NCBI GenBank assembly: GCA_963693365.1
Contig: CAVNZM010000016.1
Coordinates: 992,001-1,056,000 of the forward strand
Reading direction: 5' to 3'
DNA: 64,000 nucleotides
From: Amoebidium appalachense
Taxonomy: Eukaryota > Ichthyosporea
A program made the translations under genes and the position numbers. This document shows positions 52,334 through 63,202 of this stretch, in pieces; the first letter of the stretch is position 1, and the number at the start of each line of letters is the position of its first letter. The notes beneath the pieces were generated by a model, which saw nothing but the letters and a program-made list of their open reading frames with translations, did not search any database and was not told the DNA's origin.

Positions 52334-55300
52334 TCAAAAGCCATAGGGAGTAGAAGTGATTGTGTGCACGGTGCCGTCGTCATTCATCACCCGGTCATCG
52401 GGCTTGCAGATCAGACGCTTGGCGAAAGTCACACGCACTATCTTCTTCTCTGGCTGGGTCACGGGCTTCCCTCCGACCGTGCGTTTGATGCCATATGCTC
52501 TTTCAACAGTCAAGCCGGGGGTCTCGCGCAGGACAAGTCGAGTGTATGCATCTAGGTCCAGAATGTCGCGGGTAGCAGCATTAAATGGGACTCCTTTCAT
52601 CTTGACACTATCTACCTCAGAGCCCGACACCTCCACTTTGCGATACGCATAGCTCTTGGGGCCAAGGCAGCGAAGTTTGGAAATGTGCTCGCCGGGCTTG
52701 AGCTCGTCTGCCAAATCCCCCAGAAGCATGCCTTTTTGAGGGTGGCAATGCAGGGGGTTGCTGCTGTCATAGATGTAGTAGATAGAGTCGGTGTCGCAGT
52801 ACGCTGGCTGGCTGGGATGTAGCTTATCCATGCTGATGTGCAGCTTGACACGGCCCCAGGCAGTGGTGCAGGCGGCGATGATGGGGCATGTGGTGATGTG
52901 CGATTGGCCAAGGGAAGCCGCCTTCTCCGATAGCTTGTATCGTACCAACACCCAGCCGGGTACATCCAGAAATCGGACATCTATAGCATCATAGTCCTTT
53001 GCCTCATACCTATCCCACTTCTCCTTGAATGCCTTGTAGCCGTGCATGGTGTCAGGAAGCGTCATTGAGCCCCACTTATCGTGACGCTCGCCGGTTTTGC
53101 CAAAGGGGTTGACAATAATGCTCTTAGCCAGAGCCACTCGGCCTGGATTTTTGGCTGCGGGGTCCATGATCTTCTCAGGGGTGAGGGCTAGTTCAGGCTG
53201 GGCCACAGGGTCTACACCCATGCGCTGGTTGTATCTGCTGCAGTAGTCTGCGACCTGCTCGGGTGTCTTGCAGTGGCTGGGCACCCCATCACCTTGAGCC
53301 TTCACAGTGTACCAGTGCTTGATGAGCGGTGCAAATATGTCAACACTGGTCCGTTCATAGACACGAGCATACTTCAGGTCCAGCATCTCGTAGCCCTTGT
53401 ACAGGGCGTACCTGATCTCCTGCACAGTCCACACATGTGTAATGGCACGCTCGTGCTCGCGGTGTCTGCATGTCCTGGGGGCGGAGGGACCAATCTCTGC
53501 GCATGCCCTGCACAGGGTCTCCACAAGGCGCTCAGTGACGTGTATCCGACCCTCCTCGAGGTCCCTGGGCTGCCTCTTGCCCACTGCAATCTTTGCCGAC
53601 AGCACAGGCCGATGCAGACCCCTAGGTGGAAGCATAGTGCATTCGACGAGGCCGAGTTTGCCATTGAAGAGATATGCATGCTCCCTAGGGAAGCCGGGAG
53701 GGACTCTGAAGCTGCTGCCAGTGCACTCGCCATCCGCCCGAAACAGCTGCTCAAACATCTGCGCAGGCGTTGGAGGGGTAGCTGTGCCATACCACAGCCC
53801 CACCAGGTCTATCTTGCGGTAGTTCACAAATGTACCTGCAGGCATGGGGCAGTCTAGTAGAATTGCTGGATAGTGGGACTTGTAGTCGACGACATACATG
53901 TACTCGCCGGGCTTGCAATCGTGGTACAGGATGTAGCCATTGGTGCAGCCTCCCTTGAAAGCGTCGCGCTCTCTTGGTGGCTTCTGCATGGCAATGTGCA
54001 GCAACTTGTCGTGCTCACAGAACCACTGCAAAGTCTCCTTCTGCCGCTGCCACTCGCAGCCCCAGATAGAAACCACCTTGTAGCCCATGGCGCGCAGCAT
54101 CCCACTGCGGCTCTCTGTCTGCTGCCTTGTCTTGCCAGTCCGGCTATTGAGACCCTGTACTGCCATTGTTTCACAGTCATGGCCATGGAAGCGGCAGCCG
54201 TCGAACTCAAAGACTGTGTTAGTACGGGTGTCATACCCGTCAACATAGAGCTCACGGCCCCCAGCTGCAATCCGATACTGGCCATTGAGTTGCCAACGGA
54301 AGCGCCTGTCGAAGAGGTTGCTTGAATCGTAGCCGCAAATCTTCTCCCGCACATAGCACAGCCACTGCATCTCGTCCATACTAGACCACTGGTGCTTGTA
54401 GGGAGAGCCAAACTCATGCACTATGGTGTTCTCGGGGAAGATTCTGTCTTGCAGCACGCCATAGACAAAGCTGCCAATAGTGGTACGCGCAAGCGGGTCG
54501 ATGCCAGGGTAGGCCGCCTCCACCTCTTTCCTGTAGCAGACACAGGCCTCGCGCAGAATGAGGGTGTCCACCATGCAGTACTTTATGAGCTCCTCCCGAT
54601 TGTTCCAGCCGGCGGGCCCGCGTGCTGCTGCCTCCTCCGCATGCCAAACACGAAAGTTTTCAATCTCTTTGGAGCTCTTCATCATCTGCTCAGGCGCCCA
54701 GTAGCTCTGGTCAGGCAGGGGTCCGACATAACCTTCGTGCTCTGGGGTGTTGAACAGGAGTGGATAGTTGAGCTTGCTCAGGCCAGCGTCGCCTGAAAAG
54801 CCCCACATTTGCGGGAGCTGGCTCAGTGGTCGAGGCATGTGGCGCACTGAGTCTTGCACTCGCACGCCATGGTACTGGAGGTATGGCACACTGCTGCCAT
54901 CCATAATGAAGCTGAAGTCACCGTTAGCACTGTCAGGACTGCTCTTGCCCTCTCCGGACTTCATGGCGTGAGCTATCTCAGCGGGGCTCAGCTGCTCAAG
55001 AAGTGCGTTCAAAATGAAGTGTACGTCGTATTTTGCGCCATTGTGTGCGTATGCGATGAAGCCTGCATGTGCCGGTTGAAAGAGCCAAGCAATAAAGCGA
55101 TTCAGGGCCTGCGGCCCCGCCCATATGTACACCTCCGGGGGCAGTTCAGAGTGCTTGCTCTGAAACCCAGGGCAGGTGCGTACCTCAACACCCGCCAGCA
55201 AAGCTTCATCGACTGGCTTGGGCGGGTTGACAGTGTAGCTGGCGACAACAACATTGACGTCTTGGGGCTGCCCAGTGCCAGCCCTCATGTATGCCTCAAA

Positions 55301-57073
55301 ATCAAAGCATATGAGGCCGGCTGGGGTCAGGGTAGCCCGCTTTCTTGCTGACAGAGGCTGATAAGGCTTGTGGTTGATGAAGCAGAAGTGTGTGTCGCGA
55401 TGGTTGAGCTTCATGCATAGCCTGCACAGCTTCCAATCGCACACGCCCCACTCTTGGTGGAGCTTCCACAGTTCAGGCGAAGATTTGTCGATAGCTTGTG
55501 GGTCCTTATGCATGACCTGGCAGAGAGTCTCCCAGTTGCTCTTGTAGTCATTCCGCAGCTTCTTCTTGCTGCACAAGCGCACACAGCTGCTGCACCAGAA
55601 GAAGTTGGCCGAAAGTTTTGCACAAGTGTCGGCATCGTGGTTAGCTACACACTCAGCCGGGAGAGGAATGGCACAGCCAGTGCAAGTCATGGGGGTCAGG
55701 TCACCGTCAGCCGGAAACACCAGCTGGTGTTGACCGTTTCTGACACTGCAGCTGTTGCATGGACTGCTGGCGCCACTATCCATGCTTGCTCTGACACACC
55801 TATGCTGGTGCCGGTCAACCAAATCCAAGCACCAGTCGCATGGGGTCAGGTGCTTTGTTGTGGCAAAGGTACGCCCATGGAGAGCTCGCCTCCGCTCCCT
55901 GCACAGATGCAGTGCCTTCATATCCTTAATGAGCTGGACATGCTGATGCCCCCGGCCCCCTGACCCACTCACTGTGACGCCCTCAATGGCAAGGTAGGCA
56001 AAAACAACACGACCGCTGTCTTCTGCATCTGCTTTTAGCAGCTCGTTGTATGGCTGGGTACCCCGCTGAGGGATGCTGGCAAACACACGACAGTCATCGT
56101 CCAAATTTACAAGACGTAAACACAACATACGCTTGCCTGCCCCGAACTCACTGCTCCACACAGCGCCAGTGTTAATCAGGTACACAGCCTGCTCCATCTC
56201 CTCTCCGGTCCATGCACGGCTCTCAATACCAGCAAACAGCTGGGGGTTGCTGTTTTTTACTGCTGCACGAACAATGTCGGCACCCTTTTCACGCGCGGAC
56301 CGTGCCAGCCACCTAGGGTCTCCGTTCAGCTCATGCCGCCGATATTTGTCCAAAAGGACGGCAGCCGCCAGGTTGGTAGTAAAGCAGTCCTGCTTGCCCT
56401 TGCTGCTGTAGTCTGCAATTGCACCATCTTTGCGCAAGTGTGCAGCATTGCTGTTTGCTTCATTGCTACGTTCCACACTAGAGAGGGGGCAGCCAACACG
56501 CATTCCAGCACGCCACTGCTGAAGCACATTGGTGGACCCTCCTTGCTGTCTGTCAGCTGCTTGATGCTCGGCAGTGCCAATTATCACCTCTATGTGGCAG
56601 CGCGAGAATTCAAAAGCAAATGTTGTGCCATACTGATGCTCCATATCACTGTAGTAGTCGCTGAGGCTACGCACCAGGCTGACACTGCGGACATCTGCAA
56701 GCGGCACAATGGTCTGCCATACCACCTTGCCATGCACAGGGTCGTCCCCAATGAGCGAGTCGCGGCGTATGAGTTGGGTTTTAATTTGAATTCGGTCACC
56801 TGGCTGAGGGCATACTAATTTGAAAAGCTGCACTGTGACATGCTCGAAAAACTCTTGGAAAGCCTCAGGGTCGACATCTTTTGGGTTATCAGCAGCACCA
56901 TTGTGTACCACACTTAGAAGGTAGCGTGTAAATCCCAGGTTTCCCGTAGCCCGTGGTGGCTCTGCATGCTCAAGGCGGACAGCATCAGAGACACGTCCAT
57001 GCGCAAGGTCGTCAAGGTCAGGCGGCACCCAGCGCACGGGTTCGGAATCTAAGTGCATGTGATCTTGAGCCAT
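52334..57073 (-). CDS. Protein-primed family B DNA polymerase with Cys-rich N-terminal region and endonuclease-like insert
   Basis: 1579 residues from the first ATG (57073); the frame is open 19 codons further to a TTG. Approximate layout: 1-400, unassigned N-terminal region; 400-590, several CxxC/CxxxxC clusters (CDWCLDL, CNSC, CTGC, CSSC), likely zinc-binding; 3'-5' exonuclease motifs CFDFEAY (~588), AYAHNGAKYD (~673) and YCMVDT (~829); at 940-1006 a PD-(D/E)XK/VSR-like segment (VDGYDTRTNTVFEFDGCRFHG, then GYKVVSIWGCEW) as found in many animal Polinton polymerases; polymerase motif A DYKSHYPAIL (~1063), motif B KSIIVNPFGKTG (~1314), motif C YCDTDSIYY (~1425) and a downstream KMKG. All catalytic Asp residues are present. 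By family it replicates the element from a terminal protein; which part serves as primer is not evident. It is longer than usual Polinton polymerases (about 1000-1300). Confidence 0.92.
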   Translation of the reverse strand: MAQDHMHLDSEPVRWVPPDLDDLAHGRVSDAVRLEHAEPPRATGNLGFTRYLLSVVHNGAADNPKDVDPEAFQEFFEHVTVQLFKLVCPQPGDRIQIKTQLIRRDSLIGDDPVHGKVVWQTIVPLADVRSVSLVRSLSDYYSDMEHQYGTTFAFEFSRCHIEVIIGTAEHQAADRQQGGSTNVLQQWRAGMRVGCPLSSVERSNEANSNAAHLRKDGAIADYSSKGKQDCFTTNLAAAVLLDKYRRHELNGDPRWLARSAREKGADIVRAAVKNSNPQLFAGIESRAWTGEEMEQAVYLINTGAVWSSEFGAGKRMLCLRLVNLDDDCRVFASIPQRGTQPYNELLKADAEDSGRVVFAYLAIEGVTVSGSGGRGHQHVQLIKDMKALHLCRERRRALHGRTFATTKHLTPCDWCLDLVDRHQHRCVRASMDSGASSPCNSCSVRNGQHQLVFPADGDLTPMTCTGCAIPLPAECVANHDADTCAKLSANFFWCSSCVRLCSKKKLRNDYKSNWETLCQVMHKDPQAIDKSSPELWKLHQEWGVCDWKLCRLCMKLNHRDTHFCFINHKPYQPLSARKRATLTPAGLICFDFEAYMRAGTGQPQDVNVVVASYTVNPPKPVDEALLAGVEVRTCPGFQSKHSELPPEVYIWAGPQALNRFIAWLFQPAHAGFIAYAHNGAKYDVHFILNALLEQLSPAEIAHAMKSGEGKSSPDSANGDFSFIMDGSSVPYLQYHGVRVQDSVRHMPRPLSQLPQMWGFSGDAGLSKLNYPLLFNTPEHEGYVGPLPDQSYWAPEQMMKSSKEIENFRVWHAEEAAARGPAGWNNREELIKYCMVDTLILREACVCYRKEVEAAYPGIDPLARTTIGSFVYGVLQDRIFPENTIVHEFGSPYKHQWSSMDEMQWLCYVREKICGYDSSNLFDRRFRWQLNGQYRIAAGGRELYVDGYDTRTNTVFEFDGCRFHGHDCETMAVQGLNSRTGKTRQQTESRSGMLRAMGYKVVSIWGCEWQRQKETLQWFCEHDKLLHIAMQKPPRERDAFKGGCTNGYILYHDCKPGEYMYVVDYKSHYPAILLDCPMPAGTFVNYRKIDLVGLWYGTATPPTPAQMFEQLFRADGECTGSSFRVPPGFPREHAYLFNGKLGLVECTMLPPRGLHRPVLSAKIAVGKRQPRDLEEGRIHVTERLVETLCRACAEIGPSAPRTCRHREHERAITHVWTVQEIRYALYKGYEMLDLKYARVYERTSVDIFAPLIKHWYTVKAQGDGVPSHCKTPEQVADYCSRYNQRMGVDPVAQPELALTPEKIMDPAAKNPGRVALAKSIIVNPFGKTGERHDKWGSMTLPDTMHGYKAFKEKWDRYEAKDYDAIDVRFLDVPGWVLVRYKLSEKAASLGQSHITTCPIIAACTTAWGRVKLHISMDKLHPSQPAYCDTDSIYYIYDSSNPLHCHPQKGMLLGDLADELKPGEHISKLRCLGPKSYAYRKVEVSGSEVDSVKMKGVPFNAATRDILDLDAYTRLVLRETPGLTVERAYGIKRTVGGKPVTQPEKKIVRVTFAKRLICKPDDRVMNDDGTVHTITSTPYGF

Positions 57074-57180
57074 GATTTGAATGGTATTAGGGTCAAGAAA
57101 AATTTCGTTGCGCGCTTTCAAAAGCTGCAAAATCGGCTACTTTAATCGGATTGGTTGTCTACCGAATGAAATCGGCTCTG

Positions 57181-57380
57181 CGATTGGACAAGCCGCAAAA
57201 ACGCCATCTAAGGCTAAAACGTCTAGCCAAATAAAGCTATTCCGCATGCCATCAGTGGCCATCACAAAGCTCGAAACGCCCCCGTGGGCGCGCTCCCAAC
57301 CCTGAGCGTCCGATTGGACCCGGCGTCAAGCCATCTAAGGCTAAAACTTCTAGCCAAATAAAGCTATTCCGCATGCCATC
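57181..57380 (+). repeat. ~130-bp partial tandem duplication at the inner edge of the right TIR
   Basis: CGATTGGAC, then CCATCTAAGGCTAAAAC, TCTAGCCAAATAAAGC and TATTCCGCATGCCATCA occur starting at 57181 and again at 57311. The inner copy therefore repeats about 50 bp of terminal-repeat sequence outside the 214-bp repeat proper. The left end lacks this extra copy. Confidence 0.8.
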
Positions 57381-57538
57381 ACAAAGCCCAACCCAGCCAT
57401 CGAACGCCCTCCTGGGCGCTCCCCCTATACCGCTTGAACCAGCGCCAATTTGGACGTATCTCGGCCGGGTCGAGCACTGTATGATGCATTATTTTCGAGC
57501 TACAAAAAAAACCACGGAAATGGGGGGTACGACATGTG
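57325..57538 (-). repeat. Right terminal inverted repeat (214 bp)
   Basis: Inverted copy of 48045-48258, apparently without mismatch, ending CGACATGTG just before the TACGTA target duplication. It contains an AATAAA on the plus strand (near 57357), which could end rightward transcripts. Confidence 0.92.
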
Positions 57539-57544
57539 TACGTA
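57539..57544. repeat. Right 6-bp target-site duplication (TACGTA)
   Basis: Identical to 48039-48044 and directly adjacent to the right terminus. Confidence 0.75.
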
Positions 57545-57549
57545 CCCAC

Positions 57550-58849
57550 AAAATGAGCAGCGGTTGACGTCTGATTGGTCAATGATCTTTTGTGGCGGGA
57601 ACGCATATCACTACGCAATATGTCCCTTAGTCTCTTAGAGCTCCTTAGAGGTGTTTGAAAATATTCTTTTATCGAATATACTCTTGTTTTCAGAGCTATA
57701 GCGAACGGCGGACCCAGATAAACCTAAATTTTAAACGGCTTGAGTCTTTATTTGGGGGGGGGGGGGGGGGGGGGCACTCCTTTACAATTAATAAGCTTTA
57801 ACAGACTTAAGGCAAACAACTACATAAAAAGCCCATTTTTCTCATTATTTACCGCATAGAAATTGCAACAGATCCCATCGGATCTTGGTGATTTTCCTGT
57901 TCGAATTCTTTCTTGTGATCGCTGAGTCAGGGAACTGAGCTCGAGTTCAACTGACTTGCGGCCCGGGTACCATATCAGGAGCGGGCAATTTTTGAATTCT
58001 CCCTCCCCGGCCCCGCCGGGGAAAATTTGAGGTTTTTGGACCTCAAAGAAGTCAAATCCTGCAAAATCCACTACCGGGAGGCCAAAAAGGGTGATTTTAC
58101 AAAAAAGGAGGGACATACATGAAAAAGAGAAAATGGGCGAGTTCAGTGGGCTGCCGATAAGTATATTTCGTGCTGGGCCGGTATACATGCTGCCGTGGTT
58201 GTTGCTGTAGACGGCAGTATGGCATCGCATGTGTCACGTGACCTGCACGTGAATGCGACCATGTGCAGGCACTGAGTCTAGGGGGATTTGTATGTGTGTT
58301 TTGGAGCACCGACAAGGCAGAGCCAGGGTGAGGGATGTGTAAACATGGAGTTTAGGGAGATCGTGCTGCTATTGTAACATGTGCACAAAACAGCCACGTG
58401 CACCGGCACACTCCGGTGTACAGAACAATAATATGCACATGCGTCACTGTAATATCATGTATGCGCATGCCGCACAAGGTTTAGGAGACCACCACAGTAT
58501 ATACTATTTTCTTTTGGTTGATATCCATGTAGGAATGGTGTGTTGCAGTTGTCATGATCAGCCTGAGGCAGGCACGTGCACTCACTGAATCACTAGAACT
58601 CATGAATAAAAAATACATTCGCTAAAAACGGCAAGGTAAATTTGGGGCCAAGCTATTATTTCCCCCTTTTAAACGTTTTTTTAGCTCCAAGAACTTCGAC
58701 GCCAAAATTTCTATATTTGGCCATCGTATATGATAATGAACACGTGTACTTAAATTAAAGTAGTTATATAAATATGAGCGGCCCGTTACAAATACAGTGA
58801 CGAAAAACAGTGACCCACGAGCAGTTTTTCTTTCTATCCCCCCCCCCCC

Positions 58850-58880
<31 letters not shown>

Positions 58881-60205
58881 ACACACACACCAGACACACA
58901 CACCACCACCACGGTGACCACCACCACCACCACCACCACCACTCACCCCTTAAAAAAACCACACACATACGTGCACGTGTACACACACACACAGAACACC
59001 ACCACCACCTCCACTGGACCCCATTTCCTCGTTGTTTTCTTAAGCCTTCAGACCAGTCCTGCACACTGGAGTTAAACAATTGAATTCACCTAGGCTGACA
59101 TGCATCCACCCCCGCCTTCCACTTCCCTCCCCCCCCCACCCCCTCCCCCCACCCCCCCCCACCCCCACCCCCTCCCCCTCGATGAAGAAGGGCCCCCGTA
59201 AGCCTTGGGGGGGGGGGGGGAGGGGGGAAGGGGAAGGGGGGAGCTCTTGAGCCTCCGGGTAGGGAAGTGGGGTCCGGGGATCCGGAGAGGGAGGGGGGGG
59301 GGGGGGGGGGGAAGGGGCATATAATATTGGGCCTAGATATCATAGTATGGGGCCCCGGGGGAGGGAGAGGTGGGGGGGGGAGGGGGGAGGATCCACGGGA
59401 AAGACCTTTAGGTGCATGTTCTTATTTATACCCCCTTCGAATCATCCCCCCTCTCCCCCCCCCCCCTCCCCCCCCTGAGTGCAGGCCGTGACGTAGCTAC
59501 GATAACCCTGCAGAAGGCAACAAAAATGTATTAATTACTAGCACTATACATGTGTTCATAGTGCAGCTTGCACCACGTATGATCTCAGCAACTTTAAAGT
59601 AGTCACAAAGTTTAGTTATTTTCATTATTTTCATTGCTCTGAACTCTATTACTCTGAAATGATCACCGTGCATGTGCCGCAAGATAACAACCCTATATGT
59701 GTGCAGCTGCTGCCTGCAGGTTAGACTCGCTGAAAAGACAATTGTCAGTGTGCACCCGACGCTTGCAGCTGCAGCTAGCCTCTGCAACATTAATACTTGC
59801 CAAGTGAATGCTCTTACACTTGATCATCATTCACTCAAAAAACCGAGGACCGACAGATTAAATATTAATGTCGATCCGAATGATCAGCAAGTGTCTATGC
59901 GTACTACTATATATACACACACGTAAAATGCGAAGCTATCAGTTACAAGGCACACCTGCTGCACTGGCACACATACACATACACACCGGCAGATCGATGC
60001 TGTCAAAATTTACTTTCATGTACTTCGTAGGTCCGACACAGGTGCACATGAACACGTACATATGTACAAGCCGCGCACACACCACACCACACATACACAC
60101 ACACACACACACACTCACACACACACACGCACACACGCACACACGCACACACGCACACACGCACGCACGCACGCACACACACACACACACGCACGCACGC
60201 GCGCG

Positions 60206-60269
<64 letters not shown>

Positions 60270-60595
60270 GACACACACACACACACACACATCACTGGGT
60301 GCGCTCGCTGGGGATTAGTTTTTTGGCACGCTGTTGACTTTATCGTGTGTTGATTATTTGCTATTTATTGGCCAGCGGCCAACATTTAAAAATATACTAT
60401 ATACCTAAAAATAGATACTGACTACGGCCAGCAGACATTATACACCTTCCAGGACACATTAACACCAATAGTCTAACACACCATACTCTCGATCACAAAG
60501 AATTCCTAACAAACAGAGAAAAGTGCAAAGGCTCTGTACTATTACTCAGATTCTAAATTTTAATTCTTTACAGTAAACTTCGGAATGAAAGCTAG

Positions 60596-60629
<34 letters not shown>

Positions 60630-60640
60630 CCCTAACATGA
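57550..60640. other. Intergenic; C/CA/CCA compound tract, GT/CA arrays, no gene
   Basis: 57,550-58,830 is mixed sequence with a G-run 57756-57773; a 136-codon minus frame at 57820-58230 has no recognisable motif. 58,840-58,945 is a C-run, (CA)n and (CCA)n compound tract. 59,110-59,480 is C- and G-rich. 59,500-60,060 is mixed. 60,085-60,290 is CA-rich with (CACG)n and (GC)n. A C-run at 60,596-60,626 precedes the 3' end of the next gene. The segment CCAAAATTTCTATATTTGGCC near 58704 matches one at about 4268. Confidence 0.55.
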
Positions 60641-60714
60641 CTGTACGAAGAACAGGTATAACTTGAAGCACTACAACACATATGAGATCCGTTACATTGT
60701 TGTACATTCCAATA

Positions 60715-62365
60715 TTAGACACTAGTTTGGCTACTCTGACTACTCTGAGATCCTGATTGGCTGCCTGCAGACTTGCGGCCACGATTACTTTGCTTTCGAT
60801 CGTGCCATTGCAGCTGCGTCTCTCCAGCAGGTGGCAACGCCAGGCCCAGCACAGCAGATGCACGAGAAGGGGGTGGGAACTGCCCACCAGCCGAGGGCTG
60901 GCCCACATGGCCCAAGTAAGGATGGGGACCGTGCTGCGGCAGTAGCCCAGGCATGGGGAAGGCAGGGCCGGGCTGAGGCGGCATGATGCCCCACGGTGGG
61001 GGCCAGCCATGTGGGTGGTGCGGGCCTGGATGGGGTGCAGGGGGCATGTGCGGCACATGGCCCTGCTGCATGTCAAGCGCGGGTGCTGGTGGCATGGCAT
61101 CCTGATTGGCTGCAACCCAACGTGGGCAGCTCTTGGCCCGATTGGAGCCGGGGCAGCCCTTGCCCTGGCGGCCACACGTCTTGCAGGTCTTGGGGGCTCT
61201 CTGGGGTGGCTGCATAGGAGGGGGCACCGGCAAATCCATCTGCAGGGGCCCCTCAGGGCCAATGTTGCGATGCTTTTTGCCCACTAGCATGGGCAAGGGC
61301 CGCTCACGCTGCGCCCCTGCATCGACACCGTCTGGAACAGGGAGGGGTGGCAAGGGGGCAGGCCGTATGGTTGCTGGCACAGCGTCTGCCCTCTCCTCGC
61401 GCATACGCTTGCGGTGATCTGCCAGGCCCTCGTGTGTGGAGCGCTGTGCATGTGCCGTCTGCCAGGTCTTCCACTTGTCGAAATGCTTCTTGATGTAGGC
61501 CGCATCCTTCATGTAGATTCCCCCAGCCACAGAGGCAGCCTTGTTGAAGTCTTGGGCCAAAGCCTCGAACAGCTGGCCGTTGGGCTTTGCATGTGCCTTG
61601 TAGGTGCCCAGGAGCAGCGTGCTGAATAGCTTGCGCTCCTGAGGGGTAAGCACCGGAAGGAAGGGGATGGCCACATGTTGCTTCTGCGCCAGGAACTTGT
61701 AGTCGCCCCTCAGTGCAGGGTCCGGCTGTGGTGCACCACGCGCCACCTGGTTGCCCCCCCCCCCATGGCAGCACCGTCACCCTCCTCGACCTCACAGTCC
61801 TCTGGCCCGCCCATCACGCCATTGGCTGCAGGCTCGATGTTATCAGACGGAGGTGGGGGTGCGGGCACCGCAACTGGCTCCTGCGCCGGGGCATTGGCCA
61901 CACAGGAGAGCGGGGCAAAGTTGAAGTACTCCTCCGGTAGCTTGTAGCAGCCTACGGGTACCCACTGGGGGTCGAGGTGATGGCCGTACAGCATCAGCGC
62001 CAGTGCCTCCATGTCGTCAACAATCCAGGGGCTGTAGTGGGGGGGCCCCGATGCCTGGCCCAGGCGGTTGCGGTAGTGTGCACGCAGGTTGTGGCGGTGG
62101 CGCCTATTGGACATGGTGGCGTCCAGCAGGCGCAGCGACATGCGTGTGGCCCCAAAGTGGGTGGCCAGGGGGTTGTGCACTGCCCCCTCCACCTCGTTGG
62201 TGCCCCGGATGCAGCGGTAGCGCATGAGCCCATCTGCGTCGGCAGTGGTCTCGTAGTAGAGGGGCAGGCCGGGGGGGTCCGACAGACAGCCATTTTGGGC
62301 GTGTTCGAGCAGCGACTGTGGGGGCACAAGCAAACATCAGAGAGATGGGTGGGTGGTGGTGGTGG

Positions 62366-62422
<57 letters not shown>

Positions 62423-62505
62423 GGGGGGGGGGATGGGGTTGCTAAGGAAAAAAACGAGCAGGGAAAGGCAAAAAACAACTGGCTAGGCAGCAAGGGCCGT
62501 GCGGG

Positions 62506-62599
<94 letters not shown>

Positions 62600-63168
62600 A
62601 TGTTTGGGGGGGGGGGGGGGGGGGGGGGGAGGCTAGGGTGTGCGTGTGTGTGCAGATGAACCAAGGATGACAAATAAGCGAAGAACCTTTTCTGTGGTGG
62701 TGGAGTTGTTGGGCGCCTGCAGGGGGAGGGGGGGGGGGGGGGATGTTGCCTCGAGTCTTTCAAAGCCATCCTTCTTGAACAGAGGCTTGCCATCCGGTCC
62801 GGGCGGCACATCCTTGTAGGTGTTTTTGAACTCCACCAGCCGCGAGACCAGCGTGTATGGGTCGGGAATAACCCGCCGGATGCGCTCCATGAAGTAGCTC
62901 AGGTCGCCGCCCTTGAGCTCGGTTTCAATGTCGATGCCCTTCTGCTCCAGCACCCCCTGTGAGGCAGGATGCCAATATTAATTTACTACGCACACTGCAA
63001 TTTGGGTTTGGTAGACTTTGATACCTGCCGTTATTGTAGGACCCCTCCCCTCCACCCCCCCCATCTTCTCCCCCAACACAAGTAAAAAATGCATGTGGCT
63101 ATTTCCCCCCACAACCCTACATTATTTCTCTCTAGGCATATGAATAACCCCCACTCTCCTCCCCCCCC

Positions 63169-63202
<34 letters not shown>

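Larger units (their letters stand above)
48045..57538. mobile_element. Compact Polinton/adintovirus-like element, 9.49 kb
   Basis: Bounded by 214-bp terminal inverted repeats and a 6-bp target duplication. Content: three rightward genes (48310-48813, 48846-49562, 49694-50518) converge on three leftward genes (integrase 50532-51665, Erv1-like oxidoreductase 51701-52210, protein-primed DNA polymerase B 52334-57073). All six are intronless, closely packed and intact, unlike the surrounding host genes, and the element is free of the simple repeats that fill its flanks. Integrase plus protein-primed PolB defines the Polinton/adintovirus lineage. Typical Polintons are 15-20 kb and carry double-jelly-roll and penton capsid genes, an A32-type ATPase and an adenain-type protease; none of these is visible here. 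Capable-looking but either capsid-less or with an unrecognised capsid. Confidence 0.88.

Noticed and set aside
57820-58230. 136-codon minus-strand frame right of the element
   Set aside because: Composition is ordinary but no conserved motif, no partner exon and no relation to the element could be seen.
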